A DNA stretch of 64,000 bases from Clostridiales bacterium. GTDB lineage: Bacteria; Bacillota; Clostridia; TANB77; CAG-508. Made by a program: the position numbers and the translations under genes. Position 1 is the first letter of the stretch. The number at the start of each line of letters is the position of its first letter. The notes under the pieces are model-generated. The model saw only the letters and a program-made list of their open reading frames with translations, was not told the DNA's origin and ran no database searches. The stretch lies in NCBI GenBank assembly GCA_019417465.1, contig DXVF01000009.1, positions 16,964-80,963 of the forward strand. The letters are read 5' to 3'. Shown here piece by piece: positions 8,448 to 17,652 of the stretch.

Positions 8448-9863
8448 ATGGAAGAGATAAAAACAGAAGGAAAAATATTACAAGACAGATTATTTAACAG
8501 AAAGGAAAATGGTTGGAAAGGTATAACAGAAGATAGAAAAAGAGATATATTTGATTATTGTGATAAATATATTAGCTTTTTAAATAATGGAAAAACAGAA
8601 AGAGAGATTGTAGTACAAGCAAAAAAAATTGCAGATAGTAATGGTTTTAAGGATATAAACGAATATGAAGTATTGAAACCAGGAGATAAAGTTTATTATA
8701 TTAATCGTGAAAAAAGTATGTATCTTGCTGTGATAGGTGAAGAAAATATAGAAAATGGAATGAATATTATAGGAGCACATGGAGATTCTCCAAGATTAGA
8801 TTTAAAGCCAAATCCTTTATATGAAGATACAGGTTTTGCATATTTTAAAACACATTATTATGGAGGAATAAAAAAATATCAATGGACAACTATTCCACTT
8901 GCAATTCATGGAGTAATTGTTAAAGCAAATGGGGAAAAAATTAATATATGTATTGGTGAAGATGAAGAAGATCCTATTTTCACAATTACAGATTTATTAC
9001 CACATCTTGCACAAGAACAAATGGAAAAAAAGCTAAAAGAAGGAATCAAAGGTGAAGATTTAAATCTTTTAATAGGAAGTATACCTTTTGATTCAGAAGA
9101 TGTTACTGAAAAAGTAAAACTAAATATATTAAACATATTAAATGAAAAATATGGAATAACAGAAGTTGACTTTTTGAGTTCTGAAATAGAATTAGTACCA
9201 GCTTTTAAAGCAAGAAATATGGGATTTGATAGGAGCTTAGTTGCAGCTTATGGTCAAGATGATAAAATATGTGTATTTACATCTTTAACAGCATTAATGG
9301 AAGTAAAAAGAACAAAAAAGACTGCAGTTTGTATTATATCTGATAAAGAAGAAATAGGCAGTATGGGAAATACAGGAATGGAATCACATGTATTTGATAC
9401 ATTTATTTCAGAAATACTAAATAAATTAAATTGTAATAGACCAAATTTATTAGAAAAAGTATTTTGTAATTCTAAGATGTTATCTGCAGATGTTGATGCT
9501 GGACTAGATCCTATATATATATCTGTATCTGAAAAAAATAATGCTTCTTTTTTGGGTAAAGGAATAGGAATTAGTAAATATACAGGTTCTAGAGGAAAAT
9601 CTGGAGGTTCTGATGCAAACGCAGAATTTGTAGCATATGTTAGAAATGTATTCGAAAAAAATGATATTAGATATCAAATAGCTGAACTTGGTAGAGTAGA
9701 TGTAGGCGGAGGAGGAACCATTGCATATATTTTAGCAAATAAAGGAATCGATGTAATTGATTGTGGTGTTCCAGTTTTATCTATGCATGCACCATATGAA
9801 GTAACGAGTAAATTTGATATATATGAAGCTTTTAGAGGATATAAAGCTTTTTGGAATGAATAA
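8448..9863 (+). CDS. M18-family zinc aminopeptidase
   Basis: This cytosolic metallo-aminopeptidase removes N-terminal residues from peptides. The 471-residue product shows the M18 signatures in order: IIGAHGDSPRLDLKPNPLYE (first metal His and Asp), the catalytic pair in ISDKEEIGSMGNTGM, the bridging ligand in SADVDAGLDP, a GGSDANAEF segment, and the last His in VLSMHAPYEV. Length and order agree with bacterial M18 aminopeptidases. The start has an AAGGAG site. It stands alone on the plus strand and its end faces the toxin-antitoxin operon. Confidence 0.9.
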   Translation: MEEIKTEGKILQDRLFNRKENGWKGITEDRKRDIFDYCDKYISFLNNGKTEREIVVQAKKIADSNGFKDINEYEVLKPGDKVYYINREKSMYLAVIGEENIENGMNIIGAHGDSPRLDLKPNPLYEDTGFAYFKTHYYGGIKKYQWTTIPLAIHGVIVKANGEKINICIGEDEEDPIFTITDLLPHLAQEQMEKKLKEGIKGEDLNLLIGSIPFDSEDVTEKVKLNILNILNEKYGITEVDFLSSEIELVPAFKARNMGFDRSLVAAYGQDDKICVFTSLTALMEVKRTKKTAVCIISDKEEIGSMGNTGMESHVFDTFISEILNKLNCNRPNLLEKVFCNSKMLSADVDAGLDPIYISVSEKNNASFLGKGIGISKYTGSRGKSGGSDANAEFVAYVRNVFEKNDIRYQIAELGRVDVGGGGTIAYILANKGIDVIDCGVPVLSMHAPYEVTSKFDIYEAFRGYKAFWNE

Positions 9864-9959
9864 AGAATAATTAAAATTAATTATATAGAATATTAATCTG
9901 TTTTATACAATAGAAATATTCTTTAGTTAGATTTTATTTTATGCTAAAAATATTATAAA

Positions 9960-9994
9960 AATCATAACCATCAGTAAAACTGGTGGTTATGATT
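9960..9994 (-). terminator. Terminator of the toxin-antitoxin operon
   Basis: A 15-bp stem (AATCATAACCATCAG against CTGGTGGTTATGATT) encloses a 5-base loop, with a T-rich tail on the minus strand. The stop codon of the toxin gene lies inside the stem. It may also stop M18 transcripts arriving from the left. Confidence 0.75.
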
Positions 9995-10250
9995 CATAGT
10001 GACCTTTACATTGTATAATCTCTATTTGTTCATTATTAACCTTATAGACTAATCTATTTACGTCGTCAATTCTTCTACTCCAATAGCCACTTAAGTTTTC
10101 TTTTAGGGGTTCTGGCTTTCCGATACCTATAAAGTTATTCCTTTGAATATCTGCTAATAAAAGGTTTATTCTTTTTAGTGTTTTCTTATCTTGGGATTGC
10201 CAATAACAGTATTCCTCCCATGCTCTAGTTGTAAAAGATATATTACTCAT
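9987..10250 (-). CDS. yoeB: YoeB/Txe-family ribosome-dependent mRNA interferase toxin
   Basis: The 87-residue product resembles YoeB along its length: ISFTTRAWEEYCYWQSQDKK at the N-terminus, IGKPEPLKENLSGYWSRRID in the middle and RLVYKV then IIQCKGHY at the C-terminus. The Glu, Arg and C-terminal His-Tyr characteristic of YoeB catalysis are present. The toxin cleaves mRNA at the ribosome. Its start overlaps the end of the antitoxin gene by 8 bases, giving translational coupling. It is intact. Confidence 0.9.
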   Translation of the reverse strand: MSNISFTTRAWEEYCYWQSQDKKTLKRINLLLADIQRNNFIGIGKPEPLKENLSGYWSRRIDDVNRLVYKVNNEQIEIIQCKGHYES

Positions 10251-10515
10251 TTTCCATCGCCTCTAATTCTTCCATAGTTTTTACTACTACTTTACCCTCT
10301 TCTAATTCTTTGATTGATTTAGATAATGCCTTCATATTACTTTCAGAATAAAAGGGATCAATAGAAACATCAAAAGGTATTCTTTTTTCACGAATCATTT
10401 TTTTAGCGAATATATTAAATGCTGTAGACATTGTTATTCCTAGTTCATTACAAATTTGTTCCATTTGTTTTTTTGTTGTTTCATCTATTCTAAAATTAAT
10501 TAATGTTTGTGCCAT
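10243..10515 (-). CDS. relB: RelB/DinJ-family antitoxin
   Basis: The 90-residue protein begins AQTLINFRIDETTKKQMEQI, the ribbon-helix-helix DNA-binding region of RelB/DinJ antitoxins, followed by the GITMSTAFNIFAKKMI helix pair. The acidic C-terminal tail would wrap the toxin. It should neutralise the YoeB-type toxin encoded next and repress the operon promoter. A RelB-type antitoxin with a YoeB toxin differs from the textbook YefM-YoeB pair but such exchanges are known. The start follows AGAGGTGAT. Confidence 0.88.
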   Translation of the reverse strand: MAQTLINFRIDETTKKQMEQICNELGITMSTAFNIFAKKMIREKRIPFDVSIDPFYSESNMKALSKSIKELEEGKVVVKTMEELEAMENE

Positions 10516-10538
10516 AATATCACCTCTTTCTATAATAA

Positions 10539-10567
10539 ATTATAACATAATATAAATACAGTGTCAA
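10539..10567 (-). promoter_or_regulatory. Consensus promoter of the toxin-antitoxin operon
   Basis: On the minus strand TTGACA, 17 bases, then TATAAT. The AT-rich repeats around the -10 box are where the antitoxin complex would be expected to bind. The 10568-10794 stretch to the right holds no gene that I can support. Confidence 0.8.
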
Positions 10568-10794
10568 TACAATATATTTATTATGTATATTGTATTATTA
10601 TATTCAGACAATCTGATATTATTCTAATTATACAAGTGAAAATGTCAACAAATTTCAATATTTTTATTACTGCAACACAACATATAATATGTTAAGTCTT
10701 GATAAGCTATATTTTTCCTTTTTAATGTAACACAATATTTTGAAGTACAATGACCGTAAGATATGCGTTGCAGTAAAATTGCAGTAAATACAAA

Positions 10795-10847
10795 TAAAAA
10801 AAGCCATAGACACTATTGATATCTCAATAATTTCTATGGCTTTTTTA
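10795..10847. terminator. Terminator downstream of tRNA-Arg
   Basis: AAAAAAGCCATAG pairs with CTATGGCTTTTTT, with a second inner stem (TATTGA/TCAATA) around TATC. It reads as an intrinsic terminator on both strands and lies 3 bases beyond the tRNA 3' end. Confidence 0.8.
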
Positions 10848-10849
10848 TA

Positions 10850-10926
<77 letters not shown>

Positions 10927-11020
10927 ATAACATAGATTATAATAGCATATTTAGAATATATTGTCAAGGAAAAAATAAAAATTAATATAAAGTATAAATA
11001 GTAAAATTAATATAAAGTAT

Positions 11021-11046
11021 AAAAAATACCTATTGGGTATTTTTTA
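11021..11046. terminator. Bidirectional terminator after yhbY
   Basis: AAAAAATACC and GGTATTTTTT form a stem around TATTG, with T-runs on both strands. It ends the yhbY transcript on the minus strand. Confidence 0.75.
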
Positions 11047-11076
11047 TATTTAGCAATTATAAGGTTTAGATTTTAA

Positions 11077-11367
11077 TCAGTCTGGTAAATCTATTTTAGA
11101 ATTCTTTTTCTTAGGTCTGTAAAGAGTAATTTTGTTGCCTATAGTTTGAACTAATATACTATTTGTAGAGATAGCAATTTCTTCACCTAATTCCCTGGCA
11201 CTTGCAGGTGCAGTTTCCAGAGTAGAAATTTTTATCAATTCTCTAGCTTCCAAGGCATCGTTTAATTGTTTTATTAAATTTTCTGAGATGCCAGACTTTC
11301 CTATTTGGAAAATTGGGGCTATTGTATTTGCTAAACCTCTTAAGTAGGCTCTTTGTTTACTTGTCAT
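11077..11367 (-). CDS. yhbY: YhbY-family CRM-domain RNA-binding protein
   Basis: The 96-residue protein has the CRM-domain layout of YhbY, which binds pre-50S ribosomal particles: MTSKQRAYLRGLANTIAPIF at the N-terminus, the GKSGISE loop (GxxG-type) at about residues 24-30, then ALEARELIKI and a final strand ITLYRPKKK. I use the ATG at 11367 because family members start with this motif; a GTG at 11376 would add three residues. Next to it on the same strand is tRNA-Arg, but a terminator separates them. Confidence 0.9.
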   Translation of the reverse strand: MTSKQRAYLRGLANTIAPIFQIGKSGISENLIKQLNDALEARELIKISTLETAPASARELGEEIAISTNSILVQTIGNKITLYRPKKKNSKIDLPD

Positions 11368-11428
11368 TATATACACATCGCTTTCATAAAGATTATGAGT
11401 AACATTTTACTCTATAATTATATGAAAA

Positions 11429-12033
11429 TCAAGAGATAAAGCCAAAAATTCCGAAGATTAAGAAAAGAATTCCTGAAACTTTTTGCATTGTTTTTTCTGA
11501 TATTTTATTACTTAGAAGTTTTCCTAAAAAAATGGCTATTAAATCGCTAATAATCATTCCAAGAATTGCTCCTATAATTAAAAATAATTTATAGTGAGGA
11601 TATTGTATACCGAAGACCAATAGATGCTAAAAAAGTTTTATCACCAAATTCGCCTATTGCAATAGTAATCCCAATAATTATTGAATAATTGATGGTATAT
11701 TTAGTTATTTTTTTTATTAAATTATTATTTTCGTTTTTAGAATCGTTAGCTTTTGTATTAAATATTAAAGAAACAAGACCAATCAATATAAAAGAGGAAT
11801 ATGTGATAATTTCTAATATATCATGTATATGACCATTACTTAAACCTCCGAGGGCACTACCAAAGAGTATTGCTAATCCATGACTAAAAAATGAACCGAG
11901 TGCAACACCAAGTAGAATGGTTCTAGTTTTTTGCTTCCCGAGTAAATGATAGAACAAGTAATTGTGTTTTATCACCAAGTTCAGATAAAAATATCATTAT
12001 AAAAGATATAAATATGGGATATATATATTCCAT
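11429..12033 (-). CDS. GDT1/TMEM165-family (UPF0016) cation transporter with two CGG frameshifts
   Basis: Members of this family move Mn2+ or Ca2+ across membranes using two E-x-G-D-K-T motifs. The three reading-frame pieces are 31, 109 and 60 residues. Joined by omitting the C of each in-frame CGG (11940 and 11612), they give one 200-residue protein, the usual length, with about six membrane helices and both motifs, SELGDKTQ and GEFGDKTF. Sequence flows naturally across both joints (LSFT-GKQKTRT and ASIGL-GIQYPHYK). The start at 12033 follows GAAAGGATG. I interpret this as a functional gene decoded with two +1 shifts; a double sequencing error or pseudogene is the alternative. Confidence 0.82.
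11610..11612 (-). other. CGG frameshift site 3 (GDT1, second)
   Basis: Incoming frame GGT CTT CGG TAT ends at TAA five codons after TAT. Omitting C gives CTT GGT ATA CAA and restores the last membrane helices. The resuming codon is Gly. Confidence 0.8.
11938..11940 (-). other. CGG frameshift site 2 (GDT1, first)
   Basis: Incoming frame TTT ACT CGG GAA ends at TAG after four more codons. Omitting C gives ACT GGG AAG CAA and joins helix 1 to the rest of the protein. The resuming codon is Gly. Confidence 0.8.
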
Positions 12034-12183
12034 TTAAATCATCCTTTCAATTTTATATTAAAATATATTCTGAAATGTAAATTCTATGTGAAAAAAACAC
12101 AAAAATATTGAAAGATTTAATTTGAAATGGTAATATCTTACATGAGAATATATTAGGGAAACAAAGAATAGGAGGAGCTTATT

Positions 12184-13152
12184 TTGATACAGGTAAAAAA
12201 TGTTACTAAAAAATATGGCAGTTTTAGTGCTGTAAAAAATTTGAATTTTGAAATTAAACATGGAGAGGTAATAGGACTTTTAGGACCAAATGGTGCTGGT
12301 AAGAGTACAACTATGAATATGTTAACAGGTTTTATTGAACCAACAGAAGGGACTATTCTTATTAACGGAAATGATATTGTAAAGAAATCAAGAGAAGCTA
12401 AAAAAAATATTGGTTATATGCCTGAAAATGTACCATTATATTTAGATTTAACAGTAAAAGAATTTGTAAAATATATGGCAGAATTAAAATTAGTTTCTAG
12501 AAAAGAGAAAAATAAACAGGTAGAAGAAATAATAAAAGAAACAGGTTTAGAAGATGTAAAAAATAAATTAATAAGAAATTTATCAAGAGGATATAAACAA
12601 AGAGTAAGTATGGCAGGAGCACTAGTTGGAAAGCCAGAGATATTAATATTAGATGAACCAACAGTTGGATTAGACCCTAAGCAAATAATAGAAATAAGAG
12701 AATTAATAAAAAAATTAGGAAAAGAGCACACTGTTATAATTAGTTCTCACATATTATCAGAGATTAGCCAAATATGTGAAAAAGTTATAATCATTAATAA
12801 AGGAGAAATTGTTGCAATAGATACACCAAGTAACTTAGAAAATATGGTAAATGAAAATAATAGTATAATAATTACTGTAGAAGACCCAGAAGATAAAATG
12901 GTGAATTTAAAGGAAAAAATAGAAGAGATATCTAAAATAGAGTTAATGAAAGATAATCAAGATGGAACAAAACAATATGCTGTTTCGGGAAATAAAGAGG
13001 TAGATTTAAGAAAAATTTTATTTGATAATTTACCTAAAGAAAATATTACAATATTCGAACTTCGAAAATCAGAAGCTACATTAGAAGAAGCTTTTATGAA
13101 ATTAATTAATAAAGAGGAAAAAGGAGGAGAGAAAAATGTGGGCAATAATTAA
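12184..13152 (+). CDS. ABC-2 type transporter ATP-binding protein
   Basis: The 322-residue ATPase has Walker A LLGPNGAGKSTT (about residues 34-45), the Q-loop region replaced by YMPENVPLY, the signature LSRGYKQRVSMAG, Walker B ILILDEPTVGLDP and the switch His in VIISSHIL. These mark an ABC-2 exporter subunit of the GldA/CcmA-like group. The start is TTG after AGGAGGAGC. Its end overlaps the permease gene by 17 bases, and the third gene follows with another overlap, so the three form an operon. Confidence 0.92.
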   Translation: MIQVKNVTKKYGSFSAVKNLNFEIKHGEVIGLLGPNGAGKSTTMNMLTGFIEPTEGTILINGNDIVKKSREAKKNIGYMPENVPLYLDLTVKEFVKYMAELKLVSRKEKNKQVEEIIKETGLEDVKNKLIRNLSRGYKQRVSMAGALVGKPEILILDEPTVGLDPKQIIEIRELIKKLGKEHTVIISSHILSEISQICEKVIIINKGEIVAIDTPSNLENMVNENNSIIITVEDPEDKMVNLKEKIEEISKIELMKDNQDGTKQYAVSGNKEVDLRKILFDNLPKENITIFELRKSEATLEEAFMKLINKEEKGGEKNVGNN

Positions 13153-13828
13153 AAAAGAAGTAAAAAGTTACTTTTTATCTCCAATAGCATATGTTTTTAT
13201 AGGATTGTTTTTATTAGTATGTAGTGGATGCTTTTATTTATATATTTTTATGAGTAATGGCTATGCAGATTTTGAATATATGTTCGGAAATATAATATCT
13301 ATGTTTGTTTTAATGATAATTGTGTCTGTACTTACAATGAGAATGTTTGCAGAAGAAAGAAGAAATGGAACAGAACAATTATTATATACTTCACCGAGAA
13401 GTATAACATCAATTGTTTTGGGAAAGTTTATTGCAGCCTGTATTGTAATGTTAGTATGTGAATTATTGACGCTTGGATATCTTGGTATTATATCATATTT
13501 TGGGAAGCCTGATATAGGAATGGCAATTATTTCAATTGTGGGGGTCTTTTTATTAACAATTACATATATTGCTTATGGAATGTTTATTTCTAGTATAACA
13601 GAAAATCAAATTATAGCAGCAGTTTTAACTTTTGTAGGGCTTATTATATTATTTTTTATGCCAGAATTTAATGATAAATTTTTAGACTTTTCTCCTATAA
13701 ATGCTTTTGGAAATTCATTCCTTCAAGGTATGGTAACTTATCAATCATTAACATTGTTTTTATCATTTACAATAATGTTTATAATTTTAACGATTATAGT
13801 AATTCAAAGAAGAAAAAGTGTTAAATAA
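13136..13828 (+). CDS. ABC-2 type permease (GldF-like)
   Basis: The 230-residue integral membrane protein has about six hydrophobic segments and begins MWAIIKKEVKSYFLSPIAYV, typical of ABC-2 permeases of the gliding-type GldF group. The RMFAEERRNGTEQLLYTSP loop after the second helix is a family landmark. It should form the membrane channel with the ATPase encoded just upstream. The transported substrate is not known. RBS GGAGGAG precedes the ATG inside the upstream gene. Confidence 0.88.
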   Translation: MWAIIKKEVKSYFLSPIAYVFIGLFLLVCSGCFYLYIFMSNGYADFEYMFGNIISMFVLMIIVSVLTMRMFAEERRNGTEQLLYTSPRSITSIVLGKFIAACIVMLVCELLTLGYLGIISYFGKPDIGMAIISIVGVFLLTITYIAYGMFISSITENQIIAAVLTFVGLIILFFMPEFNDKFLDFSPINAFGNSFLQGMVTYQSLTLFLSFTIMFIILTIIVIQRRKSVK

Positions 13829-13841
13829 GGAGGAAGGAAAA

Positions 13842-15275
13842 TTGAAGAAAATTATTAATATAATAAAACAAAAGTGGCTGAACGATACTATTAAGACGAC
13901 AATATTAATACTAATTATAATAACAATATTCATAGCCTTGAACATATATATAAATACATTAAATATAAATCCAATAGATTTTACAAAGGAAAAACTATAT
14001 ACATTATCTAAAGAGTCAATAGAACAAGTGAAAGATATCGGGCAAGATGTACATATGTATTTCTTTGGATATAAAGATGATGATAATATAGTAGTATTAG
14101 CAAAACAATATGAAATAGCTAATAGTAAAATAACAGCAGAAGCCATTAATATAGATGAAAGACCAGATTTAGCAAAGAAATATGGTGTTGATAGTAATGA
14201 ATCAGTTGGCATTATTGTTGAAGGTCCAGATAGGTATAAAGTACTAACTCAAAGTGATTTTTATACTTATGATCTAACAACATATGAAACAATTGATATT
14301 TCGGAACAAAAATTAACAAATGCTATTATTGATACAACAATAGCAAAAAAGCCACATATATATTTGTTGACAGGACATGGTGAATATACAACAAATGATT
14401 ACTTAATGACTTTAGGAGTTTTTATACAAAATGAAGTAAATGATATTTCAGATTTAGACTTATTGCAGACAGATATACCAGAAGATTGTGATACTTTAAT
14501 AATACCAAATCCTACTAAAGACTTTTCGGATTTAGAAGCAGATAAAATTTTATCTTATATAAATAAAGGTGGAAAAATATTGTGGCTTGGTGAGGCTACA
14601 ATAGAAGATGTAGATATGCCAAATATAAGCAATATTTTGGGGCAATTTGGAGTTAGTTTCTCAAAGGGAATTATTATAGAAGAAGATTCTAGTAAAATGA
14701 TACTTCAAAGCCCAGAATTAATATTAACAGATATTTCATACCATGATATAACAGATGATATTACTAATGTTGTAGTAGCAAGTTCTGGAAAGTTAAATAT
14801 AGAAAGTGATGAAAAGTTACAGGAATTAAATGTGTCTATAAATACATTATTAGAAACAAGTGAAAAATCTTTTTATAGAGAAGATTTTACTATTTCTACA
14901 TCAACTAAAACAGATGCTGATGAAAGTGGAACCTTTACAGTTGGAGCCGAATTTGTGAAAAAAATAGATGATAATACAGAAGCGAAACTGATAGCATTTT
15001 CAAATTGTAGTTTTGTAACTGATATGGCGATTACTAGTGGAAGTTCACAGCTTAAATTAATAAACTTATATAATAATAAAGATTTAATATTAAATTCTAT
15101 TGCATATTTAACAGATAGGGGAGATTCTATAAGAATTAGAAAAGATACTGGATATGTTACATATACAGCAACACAAAAGCAAGATAATATAGTTAGATTA
15201 ATAATATTTGTTATTCCATTAATAATTATTATAATCGGAATTGTAATTTGGCAAATAAGAAGAAGAAAAAAATAA
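13842..15275 (+). CDS. GldG-like ABC transport auxiliary protein
   Basis: The product (477 aa from the TTG at 13842, preceded by AGGAGG with 8-base spacing) has an N-terminal helix (about 12-35), a large extracytoplasmic region, and a C-terminal helix followed by a basic tail. The N-terminal segment FTKEKLYTLSKESIEQVKDI and the LLTGHGEY motif match the ABC-type auxiliary component related to gliding protein GldG (DUF4350-like). It would assemble with the two preceding gene products. A GTG at 13818 is possible but lacks an RBS. Function beyond transport accessory is unknown. Confidence 0.85.
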   Translation: MKKIINIIKQKWLNDTIKTTILILIIITIFIALNIYINTLNINPIDFTKEKLYTLSKESIEQVKDIGQDVHMYFFGYKDDDNIVVLAKQYEIANSKITAEAINIDERPDLAKKYGVDSNESVGIIVEGPDRYKVLTQSDFYTYDLTTYETIDISEQKLTNAIIDTTIAKKPHIYLLTGHGEYTTNDYLMTLGVFIQNEVNDISDLDLLQTDIPEDCDTLIIPNPTKDFSDLEADKILSYINKGGKILWLGEATIEDVDMPNISNILGQFGVSFSKGIIIEEDSSKMILQSPELILTDISYHDITDDITNVVVASSGKLNIESDEKLQELNVSINTLLETSEKSFYREDFTISTSTKTDADESGTFTVGAEFVKKIDDNTEAKLIAFSNCSFVTDMAITSGSSQLKLINLYNNKDLILNSIAYLTDRGDSIRIRKDTGYVTYTATQKQDNIVRLIIFVIPLIIIIIGIVIWQIRRRKK

Positions 15276-15290
15276 TAGAATATAAACAAG

Positions 15291-15323
15291 ACTTCCTCAT
15301 AAATTTTATGAGGAGGTTTTTTT
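15291..15323 (+). promoter_or_regulatory. Terminator-like hairpin whose 3' arm is the RBS of the next gene
   Basis: ACTTCCTCATA pairs with TATGAGGAGGT; AGGAGG (15311-15316) is both the 3' arm and the Shine-Dalgarno. Seven T follow, serving as U-tract and as the spacer to the ATG at 15324. It probably ends the ABC operon and masks the RBS in read-through RNA. Confidence 0.7.
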
Positions 15324-16358
15324 ATGAAAAATATATTAAAAATAATATTTGTAATCATAGGGACTTTGATAGGTGCTGGATTTGCATCAGGTAAAGAAGT
15401 ATATATTTTTTTTAATAGATATGGAGTATGTGGAATTATAGGAATATTAATTTCAGGAGTAATTATAGGAGTTTTAGTGTATAAGGTATTTTATATACTT
15501 TTAAAACAGAAAGGAATAGATGATTATAACCAATTATTAAATTATATATTTGCTAATAGAAAAAGTAATAGAATTAATATAGCTCAAATCATTAATTCTA
15601 TTATTAATATATTTTTATTAATCTCATTTTATATAATGGTAGTAGGATTTAGTAGTTATTTTAAACAAGAATATAATATATCGATATATATTACTTCAAG
15701 TATATTTGCTATATTATGTTATATAACATTAAATAACAAAATAGAAGCAATTATAAAAATATCTAGTATATTAGTTCCAATTATTATTATATTCATTTTA
15801 AATTTAGGAATTAGAGATTTAAGTTATTCAATAAATCAAATATCTGATATGAATTTTTTGGATAATATGTTAGTAAATAGTGTAATTAGTAGTACATTAT
15901 ATGCAAGTTATAATAGTATAATATTAATTCCTGTATTAATATCTCTAAAAAAATATATTAGTAAGAAGAACAATGTTTTAATAGGATTTTTTACTTCTTT
16001 AATTGTCATACTTTTAAGTATATTTGTGTATATGATTTTGCTAAGAGCAAATATAGAGATTATAGAGCTTGATCTTCCTTTAATATATCTAGTAAAAAGA
16101 TTTGGAAAGATTTATGAATATTTATATGGAACAGTTATTATAATATCAATATTTACATCGGTAATATCAGCTGGTTATAGTTTTCTTAAGAATTGTAGTA
16201 AAACACAAAAACAATATAATAATCTATTGATCATAATGTGTGTAACATCTATATTTATTGCTAATATAGGATTTTCAGAACTAGTAAATATTTTATATCC
16301 TATTTTTGGAGTTTTAGGACTTATACAGATATATTATATTTTAAAAATAAAAATATAA
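15324..16358 (+). CDS. YkvI-like putative membrane transporter
   Basis: The 344-residue protein has ten or so hydrophobic segments. The N-terminal GTLIGAGFASGKEVYIFF corresponds to the unwound first helix seen in YkvI proteins and LeuT-like transporters. These are inferred amino-acid or ion symporters, but none of the close family is well characterised. The AGGAGG site sits in a terminator-like hairpin. It stands between the ABC operon and the DUF5711-cvpA-LCP group and shares no obvious pathway with either. Confidence 0.8.
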   Translation: MKNILKIIFVIIGTLIGAGFASGKEVYIFFNRYGVCGIIGILISGVIIGVLVYKVFYILLKQKGIDDYNQLLNYIFANRKSNRINIAQIINSIINIFLLISFYIMVVGFSSYFKQEYNISIYITSSIFAILCYITLNNKIEAIIKISSILVPIIIIFILNLGIRDLSYSINQISDMNFLDNMLVNSVISSTLYASYNSIILIPVLISLKKYISKKNNVLIGFFTSLIVILLSIFVYMILLRANIEIIELDLPLIYLVKRFGKIYEYLYGTVIIISIFTSVISAGYSFLKNCSKTQKQYNNLLIIMCVTSIFIANIGFSELVNILYPIFGVLGLIQIYYILKIKI

Positions 16359-16441
16359 TTATTTGATAAATATATTGAAAAAAAGTCATAAAACTGGTAT
16401 AAAAGTAATTAGAAATATGAGCAAAAGAGGAATAGTAGAAT

Positions 16442-17641
16442 ATGAAGTTAATTGATTTTAAAAAAGAAAATATTGAAGCCAATAATAAGACATTAAATAA
16501 GAAAAAAGTAATAATTACTATGGTAATTATTATATTAATGATTATACTAGTGATTATTTCTGCAATATATATTACAAATTCAAGTTTTAGAAATTTAATG
16601 GATCAATATGTCTTTAGAAAGAATATTACAGAGGACAATTTAAATTATATTGATATTAATTCAGAAAGTAATTTACATATATATGCATATGATAAGTATA
16701 TAGTCACATTAGAAAAAAACACTCTGACACACTATAGTTCTTCTGGAAAAAAAGATAGCGAATTAAAGCTTGAAATAAGTGAACCAATATTTGATTCTGA
16801 TGGTAAATATTTAATGATTGCAGAAAAAAATAAACAAAAAATATATTTAGTTAATAATAATAGTATCATATGGCAAAAAGATATAGAAGGAAATATTTCC
16901 AAAATAAGTGTAAATAAAAATGGATATACAAGTGTAATTATATCTGGTACAGCATATAAATCTGTTATTGAAGTTTTCGATAAAGAGGGAAAAGAGTTAT
17001 TTAAAACATATTTATCGAGTAATATAGCAATGGATTCGAGTATTTCAGAAGATAATAAATATTTAAGTTTTGCCGAAATAAATACTTCTGGAACACTTAT
17101 ACAGTCAAGTATAAAAATTATATCAATAGATAAAGCGAAAGAGACACCTTCAGATTCAATAATATATACATATGATGCTGAGCAAAATGACTTGATAGTA
17201 AATATAGAATATCAGGATAAAAATAAACTAGTATGTATTTATAATAATGCAGTTCATGTTATTAATAATGATAAAGATGAATTATTAATGACTCTAAATG
17301 ATAAAGATAAAAAAATTGCATTTTCGGATATTGAGCTTGCTAATTATGCATATAGAATAATTGAGAAATCTACGGGTCTTTTCAAAGCTGATTCAACTGT
17401 TGAATTGTACAATACATCTACTAAAAAACAGAACATATATACATTTGATGGAGTTGCAAAAAGAATCTATTCTTGTTCTGATATAATAGCTATTGATTTA
17501 GGTTCGGAGGTACATTTTATTGGTACAAATGGGTGGCTAATAAAAAAATATAGTTCTACACAAGAAATAAAAGATATAGCATTAACAGAAAATTTAGCAG
17601 GAATAGTTTATAGGGATAAAATAGAATTTATAAATTTATGA
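16442..17641 (+). CDS. DUF5711-type membrane-anchored beta-propeller-like protein
   Basis: The product has a short cytoplasmic stretch, one membrane helix (about residues 22-43) and an extracytoplasmic region of about 350 residues made of repeated short strand motifs such as IYAYDKYIVTLEKNTL and FDSDGKYLMIAEKN, which suggest a beta-propeller. It resembles proteins grouped as DUF5711, found beside cvpA in Clostridia. Its stop codon overlaps the RBS of cvpA (GAGGAG), so the two are translationally linked. Function is unknown; a cell-envelope role is an inference from location. Confidence 0.75.
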   Translation: MKLIDFKKENIEANNKTLNKKKVIITMVIIILMIILVIISAIYITNSSFRNLMDQYVFRKNITEDNLNYIDINSESNLHIYAYDKYIVTLEKNTLTHYSSSGKKDSELKLEISEPIFDSDGKYLMIAEKNKQKIYLVNNNSIIWQKDIEGNISKISVNKNGYTSVIISGTAYKSVIEVFDKEGKELFKTYLSSNIAMDSSISEDNKYLSFAEINTSGTLIQSSIKIISIDKAKETPSDSIIYTYDAEQNDLIVNIEYQDKNKLVCIYNNAVHVINNDKDELLMTLNDKDKKIAFSDIELANYAYRIIEKSTGLFKADSTVELYNTSTKKQNIYTFDGVAKRIYSCSDIIAIDLGSEVHFIGTNGWLIKKYSSTQEIKDIALTENLAGIVYRDKIEFINL

Positions 17642-17652
17642 GGAGTAAACAT

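Noticed and set aside
10620..10800. Integrase remnant or attachment site next to tRNA-Arg
   Set aside because: GCAGTAAA-type repeats near the tRNA are suggestive, but no duplication of the tRNA end and no recognisable integrase sequence is present.
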